Assembly: GCA_025996755.1 (NCBI GenBank)
Contig: BNTR01000115.1
Span: 1 to 9,159, forward strand
From: Bacteroidia bacterium
Lineage (GTDB): Bacteria; Bacteroidota; Bacteroidia; Bacteroidales; Azobacteroidaceae
Direction of reading: 5' to 3'
DNA: 9,159 nucleotides
A model generated the notes under the pieces. It worked only from the letters and a program-made list of their open reading frames with translations. It made no database searches and had not been told where the DNA came from. Numbering within the stretch: the first letter of the stretch is position 1; each line of letters starts with the position of its first letter. Below are positions 1 to 5,962 of the stretch, piece by piece. Made by a program: the position numbers and the translations under genes.

Positions 1-1
1 A

Positions 2-292
2 GCGGGCAAAGATTGCCCCGTGGCATTGGAATCAGCCATTTTATTTGAATCGGGCTTCGCTCAATTGGCGGATATGACGGTAACTGTGGAGGCACCTTTG
101 CAAACAAAAATCGCCCGCGTGGTGCAGCGCGACCGGATGTCGGAACAGGCTGTGATGGAGCGCATTAACAATCAGACCTCCGACGAGGAACGCCGCCGGC
201 GGGCAGATTATGTCGTGGTCAACGACGGGCAGCAGGCGTTGCTGCCGCAGGTAGAGGAAGTGATGAACGTTTTTTACACTATAAAATTATGA
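2..292 (+). CDS. coaE: Dephospho-CoA kinase, C-terminal part (gene enters from the left edge)
   Basis: CoaE phosphorylates the 3'-hydroxyl of dephospho-CoA with ATP, the last step of coenzyme A synthesis, in the cytosol. The open frame is already running at base 2, so only about 96 C-terminal residues of a usually ~200-residue protein are visible and no start is in the window. Recognisable family features are the stretch [14 protein letters not shown] near the left edge, then [19 protein letters not shown] (the lid/CoA-binding part), then [31 protein letters not shown], which matches the typical RINNQ...R..ADYVI.N end of CoaE. A GTG at base 20 is an internal valine codon, not a start. The TGA stop overlaps the panD ATG, so the two are probably translationally coupled; both belong to the route to CoA. 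Identification by family motifs is strong; the unseen ATP-binding P-loop is beyond the edge. Confidence 0.9.
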   Translation, partial: AGKDCPVALESAILFESGFAQLADMTVTVEAPLQTKIARVVQRDRMSEQAVMERINNQTSDEERRRRADYVVVNDGQQALLPQVEEVMNVFYTIKL

Positions 293-639
293 TGATTCAA
301 GTCATTAAATCGAAATTGCATCAGGTGACCGTCACGGAAGCCAATCTGCAGTACATCGGGAGCGTTACCATCGATGAAAATCTGATGGACGCCGCCAATC
401 TGATTGAGGGCGAAAAGGTGCACATTGTGAACAACAACAACGGCGAACGCCTCGAAACGTATGTCATCAAGGGTGCGCGCGGCTCCGGCACGATATGTCT
501 GAACGGTGCGGCGGCGCGCAAAGTGCTGCCCGGCGATGTGGTGATTATTATGTCGTATGCGCTGATGGATTTTGAGGAAGCCAAAACGTTCAAGCCGACG
601 GTCGTTTTCCCCGACACCACCACCAATAAACTTGTCTGA
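289..639 (+). CDS. panD: Aspartate 1-decarboxylase (pyruvoyl enzyme)
   Basis: PanD decarboxylates L-aspartate to beta-alanine for pantothenate and hence CoA. It is made as a zymogen that cleaves itself to create a pyruvoyl cofactor. The 116-residue product is near the usual ~120. Numbered from the first ATG, all residues known from the E. coli enzyme fall at the same positions: Lys9, the Gly24-Ser25 cleavage pair (YIGSVTID), Arg54, Thr57, Tyr58 and Asn72 (LNGAAAR). The start is ATGATG at 289/292; the first ATG overlaps the coaE TGA, and both give the same protein within one residue. The gene is followed after 6 bases by the DUF2156 gene. PanD of E. coli needs a maturation factor (PanZ); many bacteria outside that group do without, and none is seen here. 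Call is very secure. Confidence 0.97.
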   Translation: MMIQVIKSKLHQVTVTEANLQYIGSVTIDENLMDAANLIEGEKVHIVNNNNGERLETYVIKGARGSGTICLNGAAARKVLPGDVVIIMSYALMDFEEAKTFKPTVVFPDTTTNKLV

Positions 640-645
640 CACGTT

Positions 646-1566
646 ATGCTTGATTTTAAGCCGGTTACTATCGACGACAAAGACCTGATTCAGTCCTTTT
701 TCGACAAAAGTACGTTCCGCAACTGCGACTTCTCGTTTTCCAATATCTTTTGCTGGAAGCACGCCTACGACACCACTTTTGCGGTGGAAAACGGCTGGCT
801 ATACATCCGTTTTCAGGCAAAAAATAACAAGCCGGGCTATCTTTTTCCAATTACGAATTACGAATTGCGAATTACGGATTATGGGTTGTTAGGGGCTTTG
901 GAGCGTATTGTGCGGGATGCTGCACTTCGGGGGGAGGAGGTGCGCCTGTATGCCATCACGCGGGAAATGTTTGAACAAATTGATGCGGCAATGCCCAACA
1001 AATTCAGATACCAAACCGCGCGCGCGTGGTTTGAATACCTCTACCGCTCAGACGATTTGATTTCGCTTGTCGGCAAAAAATATCAGCCCAAGCGCAACCA
1101 CATCAACAAATTCAAGCGCACCTATCCCGATTGGGAATATGTGCCGATTACGCGCGCAATTATCCCCGAATGTTTGGAGTTATATCGCCGCTGGTGCGAG
1201 CAGGACGGCAACAACACCCACGAAGATTCATTGCGAGAGGAGCATTTCGCCACCGAAAAGGCGTTTGCCGAATACGAAAAATTGGGCTTAATCGGCGGCG
1301 CACTGCGCATCAGCGGCGAGATTTTGGCGTATTCCTACGGGCAACCCCTGACGGCAGACACCTTTGGCGTGCACGCCGAAAAAAGCCTCTACGCAATCGA
1401 GGGCGGCTTCACGATGATAAACCAACAATTCGCAGAACACAACTGCGCCAACTACCTCTATATCAATCGCGAAGAAGACCTCGGCATCGAGTCGCTCCGC
1501 AAAGCCAAAGAGTCGTATCACCCCGATTTTTTATTAGAGAAAGGTTTTTTAGTTATGAATATATAA
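646..1566 (+). CDS. DUF2156 (phosphatidylglycerol lysyltransferase C-terminal-like) protein with an in-frame repeat insertion
   Basis: The 306-residue protein resembles the DUF2156 family, whose fold is a double GNAT-like domain as in the soluble C-terminal part of bacterial MprF lysyltransferases. It has no membrane segments, so it lacks the flippase part of MprF; its substrate is unknown. Visible family features are FSFSNIFCWK (residues ~30-38), LVGKKYQPKRNHINKFKR (~141-158), HEDSLREE, the segment around GEILAYSYG, and the C-terminal YLYINREEDLGIESLRKAKESYHP. Residues ~69-80 (PITNYELRITDYG) are encoded by an AATTACG heptanucleotide repeat lying between a beta-strand-like PGYLF and the next helix; relatives would be expected to lack it. 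The gene follows panD by 6 bases and precedes a GNAT gene by 11, so it is likely in the same transcript. Aminoacyl-tRNA-dependent transfer is a family-based guess, not shown. Confidence 0.8.
   Translation: MLDFKPVTIDDKDLIQSFFDKSTFRNCDFSFSNIFCWKHAYDTTFAVENGWLYIRFQAKNNKPGYLFPITNYELRITDYGLLGALERIVRDAALRGEEVRLYAITREMFEQIDAAMPNKFRYQTARAWFEYLYRSDDLISLVGKKYQPKRNHINKFKRTYPDWEYVPITRAIIPECLELYRRWCEQDGNNTHEDSLREEHFATEKAFAEYEKLGLIGGALRISGEILAYSYGQPLTADTFGVHAEKSLYAIEGGFTMINQQFAEHNCANYLYINREEDLGIESLRKAKESYHPDFLLEKGFLVMNI
849..883 (+). repeat. AATTACG heptanucleotide tandem repeat inside the DUF2156 gene
   Basis: Units AATTACG, AATTACG, AATTGCG, AATTACG and a decayed GATTATG follow each other directly. Read in the gene's frame they encode the cyclic peptide N-Y-E-L-R-I-T and its variant. 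The same unit occurs four times, in the reverse strand sense, at 4931-4960 in lpdA. Confidence 0.9.
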
Positions 1567-1577
1567 ATTTATGAATT

Positions 1578-2183
1578 ATGATACAACAAGGAGAGAACAA
1601 ACACAAACCCGCGCTCAGGGCACTTTGGAAACAATGCTTTCCGGAGGATACCGACGTATTTATTGATTTGTATTTCAGTAAGTTATACAAAAACGAGGAG
1701 GCGTTAATCGCTGTGGAAGTCGGGCAGCCGGTCGCCTTTTTGCAGATGCTGCCCTGCGAGGTGAGAATTGATGAAAAGCAGTACCCCGCGCACTATATAT
1801 ATGGTGTGATGACGCATCCCGACCATCGCCGCAAGGGCTATATGCATCAACTTTTGACTGCCGCACTGTCTAAATTGGACAATATGGGGGCAGATTGCGG
1901 CTATGCCTTTCTGATTCCGCAATCGCCCGAATTGGCGCAGGCTTATGCCAAATACGGCTTTTTCAATTGCGGAGACCTACGAATGATGACCGAAGAATTG
2001 CCTGTCGTGCAAATCATCCCCGCCGCGGCGCAACGCATGGTTGCCCTGCAAGATTATATCAACGAGGGTGGGACGAAATTTGATTCGGATGCCTTCCGCA
2101 GTAAATCGCCCGGTATGTTGCGTTACACAAATGATTATGCCCCCGCCGTGGCGTATTGGGAGGCGTTTATGATGCTGAATTAA
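1578..2183 (+). CDS. GNAT family N-acetyltransferase
   Basis: A 201-residue cytosolic protein with the GCN5-related acetyltransferase fold, which transfers the acetyl group of acetyl-CoA to an amine; the acceptor cannot be told. Acetyl-CoA-binding motif A is clear at residues ~75-92: [19 protein letters not shown], with the R-R-K-G pyrophosphate-binding loop. The preceding [18 protein letters not shown] is the usual beta-strand pair, and YAKYGFFNC (~125-133) is the C-terminal YxxxGF motif common in Eis-like GNATs. The protein is somewhat short at the C terminus compared with Eis-type enzymes, which add further domains. Start ATG 1578 lies 11 bases after the previous gene; an ATG at 1571 is in another frame. 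The TAA stop overlaps the lptB stop coming from the other strand. Family call is strong, substrate unknown. Confidence 0.88.
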   Translation: MIQQGENKHKPALRALWKQCFPEDTDVFIDLYFSKLYKNEEALIAVEVGQPVAFLQMLPCEVRIDEKQYPAHYIYGVMTHPDHRRKGYMHQLLTAALSKLDNMGADCGYAFLIPQSPELAQAYAKYGFFNCGDLRMMTEELPVVQIIPAAAQRMVALQDYINEGGTKFDSDAFRSKSPGMLRYTNDYAPAVAYWEAFMMLN

Positions 2184-2929
2184 AGCGTCTTTTTCCGCAG
2201 TTCAAAGTCTTTGCCGAGGTATTTTTCGCGCACAATCGGATTGGCTGACAGTTCTTCGGCGTTGCCCTGAAAGAGGACTTTGCCCTCGAAAAGGAGGTAG
2301 GCGCGGTCGGTGATGCTGAGCGTTTCGTGCACGTTGTGGTCGGTGATGAGGATGCCGATGTTTTTGTTTTTCAGTTTGCTCACAATCTGCTGAATGTCCT
2401 GCACGGCAATCGGGTCGACACCCGCAAATGGCTCGTCGAGCATAATAAACTTCGGATTGATGGCGAGGCAACGGGCTATTTCGACCCGCCGCCGCTCGCC
2501 GCCCGACAGTTGGTCGCCCAAGTTTTTGCGCACCTTGCCCAAGCCAAATTCGCCAATCAGCGATTCGAGATGCTCTTTTTGTTCGGCTTTCGACAGGTGG
2601 GTCATCTCCAACACCGCCCGAACATTGTCTTCCACCGACATTTTTCGGAACACCGAAGCCTCCTGCGGCAGGTAGCCAATGCCGTGTTGCGCCCGTTTGT
2701 AGACGGGAAATTTCGTTACTTCGAGGTCGTCGAGATAGATATGCCCCTTTTCGGGTGTCACCAACCCCACGGTCATATAAAAAGTCGTTGTCTTGCCGGC
2801 ACCGTTGGGACCCAACAGCCCCACGATTTCGCCCTGCTTCACGTCAATCGACACATGGTTGACCACCGTGCGACTGCCGTATTTCTTCACCAAATTCTCG
2901 GTGCGTAAAATATTTTGTTCCATTCGCAT
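2180..2929 (-). CDS. lptB: Lipopolysaccharide export ABC transporter ATP-binding protein
   Basis: LptB is the cytosolic ATPase that, with the membrane pair LptFG, extracts lipopolysaccharide from the inner membrane and drives it along the LptCAD bridge to the cell surface. The 249-residue product carries a full nucleotide-binding domain: Walker [10 protein letters not shown] (residues 40-48), Q-loop Gln89 in YLPQEASVF, signature LSGGE (141-145), Walker [13 protein letters not shown] (161-172), and the H-loop His198 in [10 protein letters not shown], a stretch typical of LptB. ATGs at 2929 and 2923 are both possible; the promoter at 2946-2977 leaves room for either, and the second gives [11 protein letters not shown], a more usual N terminus. 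It is transcribed alone here, with no lpt partner adjacent in the window. Its end overlaps that of the convergent GNAT gene. Identity is secure. Confidence 0.95.
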   Translation of the reverse strand: MRMEQNILRTENLVKKYGSRTVVNHVSIDVKQGEIVGLLGPNGAGKTTTFYMTVGLVTPEKGHIYLDDLEVTKFPVYKRAQHGIGYLPQEASVFRKMSVEDNVRAVLEMTHLSKAEQKEHLESLIGEFGLGKVRKNLGDQLSGGERRRVEIARCLAINPKFIMLDEPFAGVDPIAVQDIQQIVSKLKNKNIGILITDHNVHETLSITDRAYLLFEGKVLFQGNAEELSANPIVREKYLGKDFELRKKTL

Positions 2930-2945
2930 TTTGTAAAAACGTCCA

Positions 2946-2977
2946 CAAAGGTACGCGATAAAATTGATTTTACCAAA
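2946..2977 (-). promoter_or_regulatory. Bacteroidetes-type promoter for lptB
   Basis: Read on the minus strand: TTTG (2977-2974), 20 bases, then TACCTTTG (2953-2946), an exact match to the Bacteroidetes -33 TTTG / -7 TAnnTTTG pattern. Transcription would begin around 2940, leaving a leader of only 10-17 bases before the lptB start. The -33 box lies in the left arm of the inverted repeat 2970-3001. Confidence 0.8.
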
Positions 2978-3001
2978 TCGCTGCTATCCAAGATTTGGTA
3001 A
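2970..3001. promoter_or_regulatory. Inverted repeat between divergent promoters, possible operator
   Basis: Perfect 10-base arms TTACCAAATC (2970-2979) and GATTTGGTAA (2992-3001) are separated by 12 bases. Each arm contains the TTTG -33 box of one of the two divergent promoters. Such placement could let one dimeric regulator, for example the antitoxin encoded downstream, act on either or both promoters. The repeat is seen; the operator role is inferred. Confidence 0.5.
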
Positions 3002-3025
3002 TTTGAGGAAAAAATTGTACTTTTG
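2994..3025 (+). promoter_or_regulatory. Bacteroidetes-type promoter for the antitoxin-PIN pair
   Basis: TTTG (2994-2997), 20 bases, TACTTTTG (3018-3025): an exact match to the phylum's promoter pattern. It is followed by an AT-rich leader of roughly 20 bases to ATG 3051. No Shine-Dalgarno sequence is seen, as is usual in Bacteroidetes. Confidence 0.8.
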
Positions 3026-3050
3026 CGGAATAATATAAAAAATTATAGGT

Positions 3051-3257
3051 ATGAATACAACATTGCAAACAGTTTTTGTGAGCATTCCGCCCGCAGATAT
3101 GCCTTTTTTCACAAAGGTTGCTGCCGAAAAGGGATGGCAAACAGAAACAAAAGAAACGCTTTGGGATAAATATATCAAATCGCGTCCTCAAAATGTGGAT
3201 ATTTCAGATGAAGAAATAATGGCAGAAGTGAGAGCGGTGCGATATGGAGAAATGTAA
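3051..3257 (+). CDS. Putative antitoxin of a PIN-type toxin-antitoxin pair
   Basis: A 68-residue acidic-to-neutral protein upstream of, and overlapping by 14 bases, a PIN-domain gene: the classic order and overlap of a type II antitoxin gene. The N-terminal MNTTLQTVFVSIPPADMPFFTKVAAEKGW looks like a beta-strand followed by a helix; the C-terminal half (VDISDEEIMAEVRAVRYGEM) is helical with the SDEEI...EV.AVR pattern common at the ends of small antitoxins in this phylum, which usually wrap the toxin. No well-known DNA-binding fold can be named with confidence, though the N-terminal strand could form a ribbon-helix-helix or AbrB-like dimer. It has its own promoter with an inverted repeat, which suggests autoregulation. 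Base composition is visibly AT-richer than the flanking housekeeping genes. Function is inferred from context and size. Confidence 0.7.
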   Translation: MNTTLQTVFVSIPPADMPFFTKVAAEKGWQTETKETLWDKYIKSRPQNVDISDEEIMAEVRAVRYGEM

Positions 3258-3684
3258 AGTCATTATTGATACAAACTTGTGGGTGTCTCTGTTGATAGGC
3301 AAGAAGTTATTAGAAATGAGGGCGTTGTGTGATGATACGCGGCTATCTATATACACTTGCGACAAACTAAATGATGAATTTCTAAACGTGTCGTTAAGAA
3401 CAAAAGTGCGGAGGTATGTAACGGAGCAAAGTATTAGTGATGTTTTGAGATTGATAACATCGTCTTGTATTAACACACAAGTACTCGTGAATGCTATCTC
3501 AACCATAAGAGATAGAAACGATTTATACTTACTTTCTTTGGCAGACACAATTTCGGCAAATTACCTCATTACCGGCGATAAAGATTTACTGATATTGCAG
3601 CATCACAATCAAACGAAAATAGTTACTTATACCGGATTTATGACTATTCTTGGAACAATGGATTGCGGGTCAAGCCCGCAATGA
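3244..3684 (+). CDS. PIN-domain putative toxin (COG1569/TIGR00305-like RNase)
   Basis: A 146-residue PIN-domain protein. PIN toxins are Mg2+-dependent ribonucleases that cut RNA, often tRNA or rRNA, until bound by their antitoxin. The acidic site is present: Asp9 (VIIDTNLWVS, with Asn11), Glu45 (CDKLNDEF), Asp93 (RDRNDLYLLSLA), and Asp112/Asp114 (ITGDKDLL). The order and the DTN...NDxxLLxLA...TGDKDLL pattern match the 'putative toxin-antitoxin system toxin component, PIN family' group rather than classical VapC. The start ATG 3244 lies inside the antitoxin gene. The last eight codons (MDCGSSPQ and stop) come from a palindromic repeat (3660-3687), so the natural C terminus after TYTGFMTIL has been replaced or extended; relatives usually end soon after a TPxxFL-type strand. 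The catalytic core looks intact. Target unknown. Confidence 0.83.
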   Translation: MEKCKVIIDTNLWVSLLIGKKLLEMRALCDDTRLSIYTCDKLNDEFLNVSLRTKVRRYVTEQSISDVLRLITSSCINTQVLVNAISTIRDRNDLYLLSLADTISANYLITGDKDLLILQHHNQTKIVTYTGFMTILGTMDCGSSPQ

Positions 3685-3687
3685 CAG
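3660..3687. repeat. Palindromic repeat, copy A, overlapping the end of the PIN gene
   Basis: A 28-base unit with perfect arms ATTGCGGG (3662-3669) and CCCGCAAT (3675-3682) around TCAAG. It is identical over 28 bases to copy B at 5540-5567. It holds the stop codon of the PIN gene (3682-3684) and lies between convergent genes, followed by T-rich DNA, so it could also end transcription from either side. The repeat is certain, the terminator role a guess. Confidence 0.85.
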
Positions 3688-3721
3688 ACTTTTGAGACAC
3701 TTTTTCTAACGTAAAACCAAT

Positions 3722-4576
3722 TTATTTCATCGACTCTGCCATCAACTTACCCCGCCGATGCACGATTTTGTAATTGGGGTTTGCCTCTAAAATCAACTGT
3801 TCCAGCACTTTGGGGTCGTCGCGGAGGTGATAGGTGCAGATTGCCAACTTGGGGGCAAACTTTTTCAATACATTGAAAGCTCCCCGCAGCATATCCCGTT
3901 CCGCCCCTTCGATGTCTGCCTTGATAAAATCGATTCGCTCCAAGCGGTTTTCTTCCACAAATTGGTCGAGGGTTGTGAGGACGATTCGCTCCGCGATTTC
4001 TTCTCCCTTGAAAACGAGCGAGTTAGTGCCGCTGTTATATTCGTTGATGAAAATATCCGCCTCGCCTTCGCGACTGCCCAAGCCCTTTTTCACCGGATAA
4101 ATCCGCCCGCCATTCAGGTCGCGCGTCTTGCACAGCCACTGAAAAGTATCTTCCACCGGCTCAAAAGCATACACCTCCGCCCCTTTGGAGGCGGCATACG
4201 CACTGAAATCGCCAATCCACGCCCCCGCATCAATCACCACATCGCCCTTCCGGACGGTTATATCGAAAGCCCCGTCGGTGTAGCCATAAGGTCCTTCTGC
4301 CAAAAGCACGTCCATCAAACGCACCAATGAATGGTCATAATCGTCGTTCAGGAGGCACGGAAACAGCAAAACGTCCTCAAAAACCAGATTGAGCATTTCC
4401 AATTTTTCCGGCACAGCCGAAACATCCGGCAGCCGCGCCCCATTGAAATCAAAATAAGTTGCATCGCCGTCGTGCCTCAACCACTTTTTCGTAAAAAACC
4501 TGCTGCCGCCGAGCATATTGAGGAAAACGAAACAGAATGCCCGCGCAATTAGTTTCCAATGGTGTTTGCGCGGCAT
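3722..4576 (-). CDS. FkbM family SAM-dependent methyltransferase
   Basis: A 284-residue class I methyltransferase of the FkbM family; members add methyl groups to hydroxyls of sugars, polyketides or lipids, often in surface glycans. The SAM site is clear: motif I VVIDAGAWIGDFSAYAA (residues ~113-129), the acidic VYAFEPVEDTF (~135-145) and the family hallmark FIKADIEGAE (~217-226), then a C-terminal LAICTYHLRDDP strand-helix unit. The first ~100 residues are a less conserved extension without a clear signal peptide. ATG 4576 is preferred: it overlaps the lpdA TGA by one base (TGATG), suggesting coupled translation; a GTG one codon earlier (4579) is also open. It is the last gene of the glutaminyl cyclase-lpdA-fkbM unit, with no obvious functional link to lpdA. 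Acceptor substrate cannot be told. Confidence 0.86.
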   Translation of the reverse strand: MPRKHHWKLIARAFCFVFLNMLGGSRFFTKKWLRHDGDATYFDFNGARLPDVSAVPEKLEMLNLVFEDVLLFPCLLNDDYDHSLVRLMDVLLAEGPYGYTDGAFDITVRKGDVVIDAGAWIGDFSAYAASKGAEVYAFEPVEDTFQWLCKTRDLNGGRIYPVKKGLGSREGEADIFINEYNSGTNSLVFKGEEIAERIVLTTLDQFVEENRLERIDFIKADIEGAERDMLRGAFNVLKKFAPKLAICTYHLRDDPKVLEQLILEANPNYKIVHRRGKLMAESMK

Positions 4577-5958
4577 CACAGCGTTTCCTTGATGATTTCG
4601 CCCACAGTGGGGTGAGGAAAAACGACCGCTTTAAGTTGCTTGGCGGTCATACCCTGCTCAATCGCGATGCCGGCGATGACTATCAACTCCGAAGCGGGAT
4701 TGCCCAGCAGATGCACGCCGAGAATGGCTCCGTCCGTGCCTTCGAGGATTTTGCACACGCCGTTGCCCTGCTCATTTTCGGCAACAAACCGTCCGGAGAA
4801 TGCCATCGGCAGTTGCTTGACGGTGTAAGGGATGCCCTCTTTTTGCAGCATCTCCTCCGTTTTGCCCACGCCCGCCACCTCCGGATTGGTATAAACCACA
4901 CCCGGAATAGCCTTGTAAGACATCTTTTCTCGTAATTCGTAATTCGTAATTCGTAATTCGCCAAGTATGTGCGCCACCGCCACTTCCGCCTCGCGCACAG
5001 CAGTGTGCGCCAGAAGCGAAAAGCCCGTCACATCGCCGCAGGCGTAGATATTGGGGTCGGGGGTTTGCATAAATTCGTTGATTTTCACGCCGGCAAGGGT
5101 TGGCCGGCGACCCACGCTCAGCAGGATTTGCGCCGTGGCGAGCACCGATTTTTCGCCGTCTTTTTCGATTTCAACGGAATGGTCGGTCGCCGCCACCACC
5201 TTTGCGGCGAGGTGAAAGGCGATGCCTTTTTTCGTCAATTCGGCGCGCAGAAGGGCTGAGAGTTCCTTGTCCATACCTCCCAAAATCTCGTCTGCCATCT
5301 CCACCACCGTAACGTGGGTGCCCAGCGTATTGAAAAACGTTGCAAACTCGATGCCAATCACGCCGCCGCCAATAATCACCAGCGAGGCGGGCACTTCCTT
5401 GTTTTCCAACGCCTCGCGGCTCGTCCAAAAAGCCGTGTCGCGCAATCCGGGAATCGGCGGAATCACCGTTTCGGAGCCGGTGCAAAGGATAAGTTTTTTC
5501 GCGGTGTAGGTTTGGTCGTTGCAGGCGATTTCAATCAGGGGATTGCGGGTCAAGCCCGCAATGACAGGGCTGTTGTCATTGCGGGCTTGACCCGCAATCC
5601 CCTCAATAACACGTGCCTCTCCAACAACGACCTCCACCCCCGCTTCGGTCATTTTGGCGCGGATGCCGGCGACCAATTTGCGCACCGTCTTATTTTTTCG
5701 CGCGATGATTTTGGACAGGTCAAACGTCGGATTTTCGCACGTAACGCCGTATTTATCAGCCGTTTGCGCCGTGTGATACACCTTGGCGGAGTATAAAAGC
5801 GTCTTCGTGGGGATGCACCCCTCGTTCAAACAGACGCCTCCCAAGGCGTTTTTCTCAAACAAAACCGTCTTCAAGCCGTTCTTGCCGGCTAATTCGGCAG
5901 CCGTGTAGCCCGCAGGTCCGCCGCCAATGATTGCCAAGTCGTAGTGTGTCATAACCAT
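4576..5958 (-). CDS. lpdA: Dihydrolipoyl dehydrogenase with two in-frame repeat insertions
   Basis: This is the E3 flavoenzyme that reoxidises dihydrolipoamide with NAD+ in 2-oxoacid dehydrogenase complexes and the glycine cleavage system. In order: FAD-binding GGGPAGYTAA (residues 12-21), redox-active disulfide Cys43/Cys48 in GGVCLNEGCIPTK, NAD-binding VIIGGGVIGIEFA (194-206), second FAD contact YACGDVTG (305-312), dimer domain from ~348 (YKAIPGVVYTNPE), and catalytic His449/Glu454 in HPTVGE. All key residues are present and the frame is whole. Two stretches are foreign: residues ~119-140 (containing IAGQARND and VIAGLTRNP), encoded by an inverted pair of palindromic repeats, and residues ~333-344 (ELRITNYELRE), encoded by AATTACG units. 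Both fall at probable surface loops. ATG 5958 or 5952 may start it (MVMTHYDLAIIG). It follows the glutaminyl cyclase gene after 4 bases. No E1 or E2 genes are near. Confidence 0.95.
   Translation of the reverse strand: MVMTHYDLAIIGGGPAGYTAAELAGKNGLKTVLFEKNALGGVCLNEGCIPTKTLLYSAKVYHTAQTADKYGVTCENPTFDLSKIIARKNKTVRKLVAGIRAKMTEAGVEVVVGEARVIEGIAGQARNDNSPVIAGLTRNPLIEIACNDQTYTAKKLILCTGSETVIPPIPGLRDTAFWTSREALENKEVPASLVIIGGGVIGIEFATFFNTLGTHVTVVEMADEILGGMDKELSALLRAELTKKGIAFHLAAKVVAATDHSVEIEKDGEKSVLATAQILLSVGRRPTLAGVKINEFMQTPDPNIYACGDVTGFSLLAHTAVREAEVAVAHILGELRITNYELREKMSYKAIPGVVYTNPEVAGVGKTEEMLQKEGIPYTVKQLPMAFSGRFVAENEQGNGVCKILEGTDGAILGVHLLGNPASELIVIAGIAIEQGMTAKQLKAVVFPHPTVGEIIKETL
4931..4960 (-). repeat. 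AATTACG heptanucleotide tandem repeat inside lpdA
   Basis: Four perfect units (CGTAATT on the plus strand, AATTACG in the gene's sense) plus two further bases. In frame it encodes the cyclic peptide E-L-R-I-T-N-Y just before the dimerisation domain. It is the same repeat as at 849-883. Confidence 0.92.
5538..5602. repeat. Inverted pair of palindromic repeats (copies B and C) inside lpdA
   Basis: Perfect 29-base inverted arms (5538-5566 and 5574-5602) are separated by 7 bases. Each arm is itself a hairpin (ATTGCGGG / CCCGCAAT), and each matches copy A at 3660-3687. Translated in lpdA the pair gives IAGQARND followed by VIAGLTRNP with no stop. Confidence 0.93.
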
Positions 5959-5962
5959 CTTT

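Noticed and set aside
1..292. GTG at base 20 as a true start of a 90-residue protein
   Set aside because: The frame is open to the left edge and conserved CoaE residues precede base 20; the gene is simply cut by the window.
274..762. Long minus-strand open frame opposite panD
   Set aside because: Shadow of panD and the DUF2156 gene; the translation shows no domain, and the plus-strand genes are unmistakable.
849..883. Frameshift or pseudogene in the DUF2156 gene at the repeat
   Set aside because: The frame runs through with recognisable family sequence on both sides, so it is an in-frame insertion.
2327..2908. Plus-strand open frame of 193 codons opposite lptB
   Set aside because: Shadow of the lptB ATPase gene with no domain of its own.
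5314..5796. Plus-strand open frame of 160 codons opposite lpdA
   Set aside because: Lies wholly against the well-conserved lpdA frame; its only familiar words (IAGQARND, VIAGLTRNP) come from the palindromic repeats, which read open on both strands.
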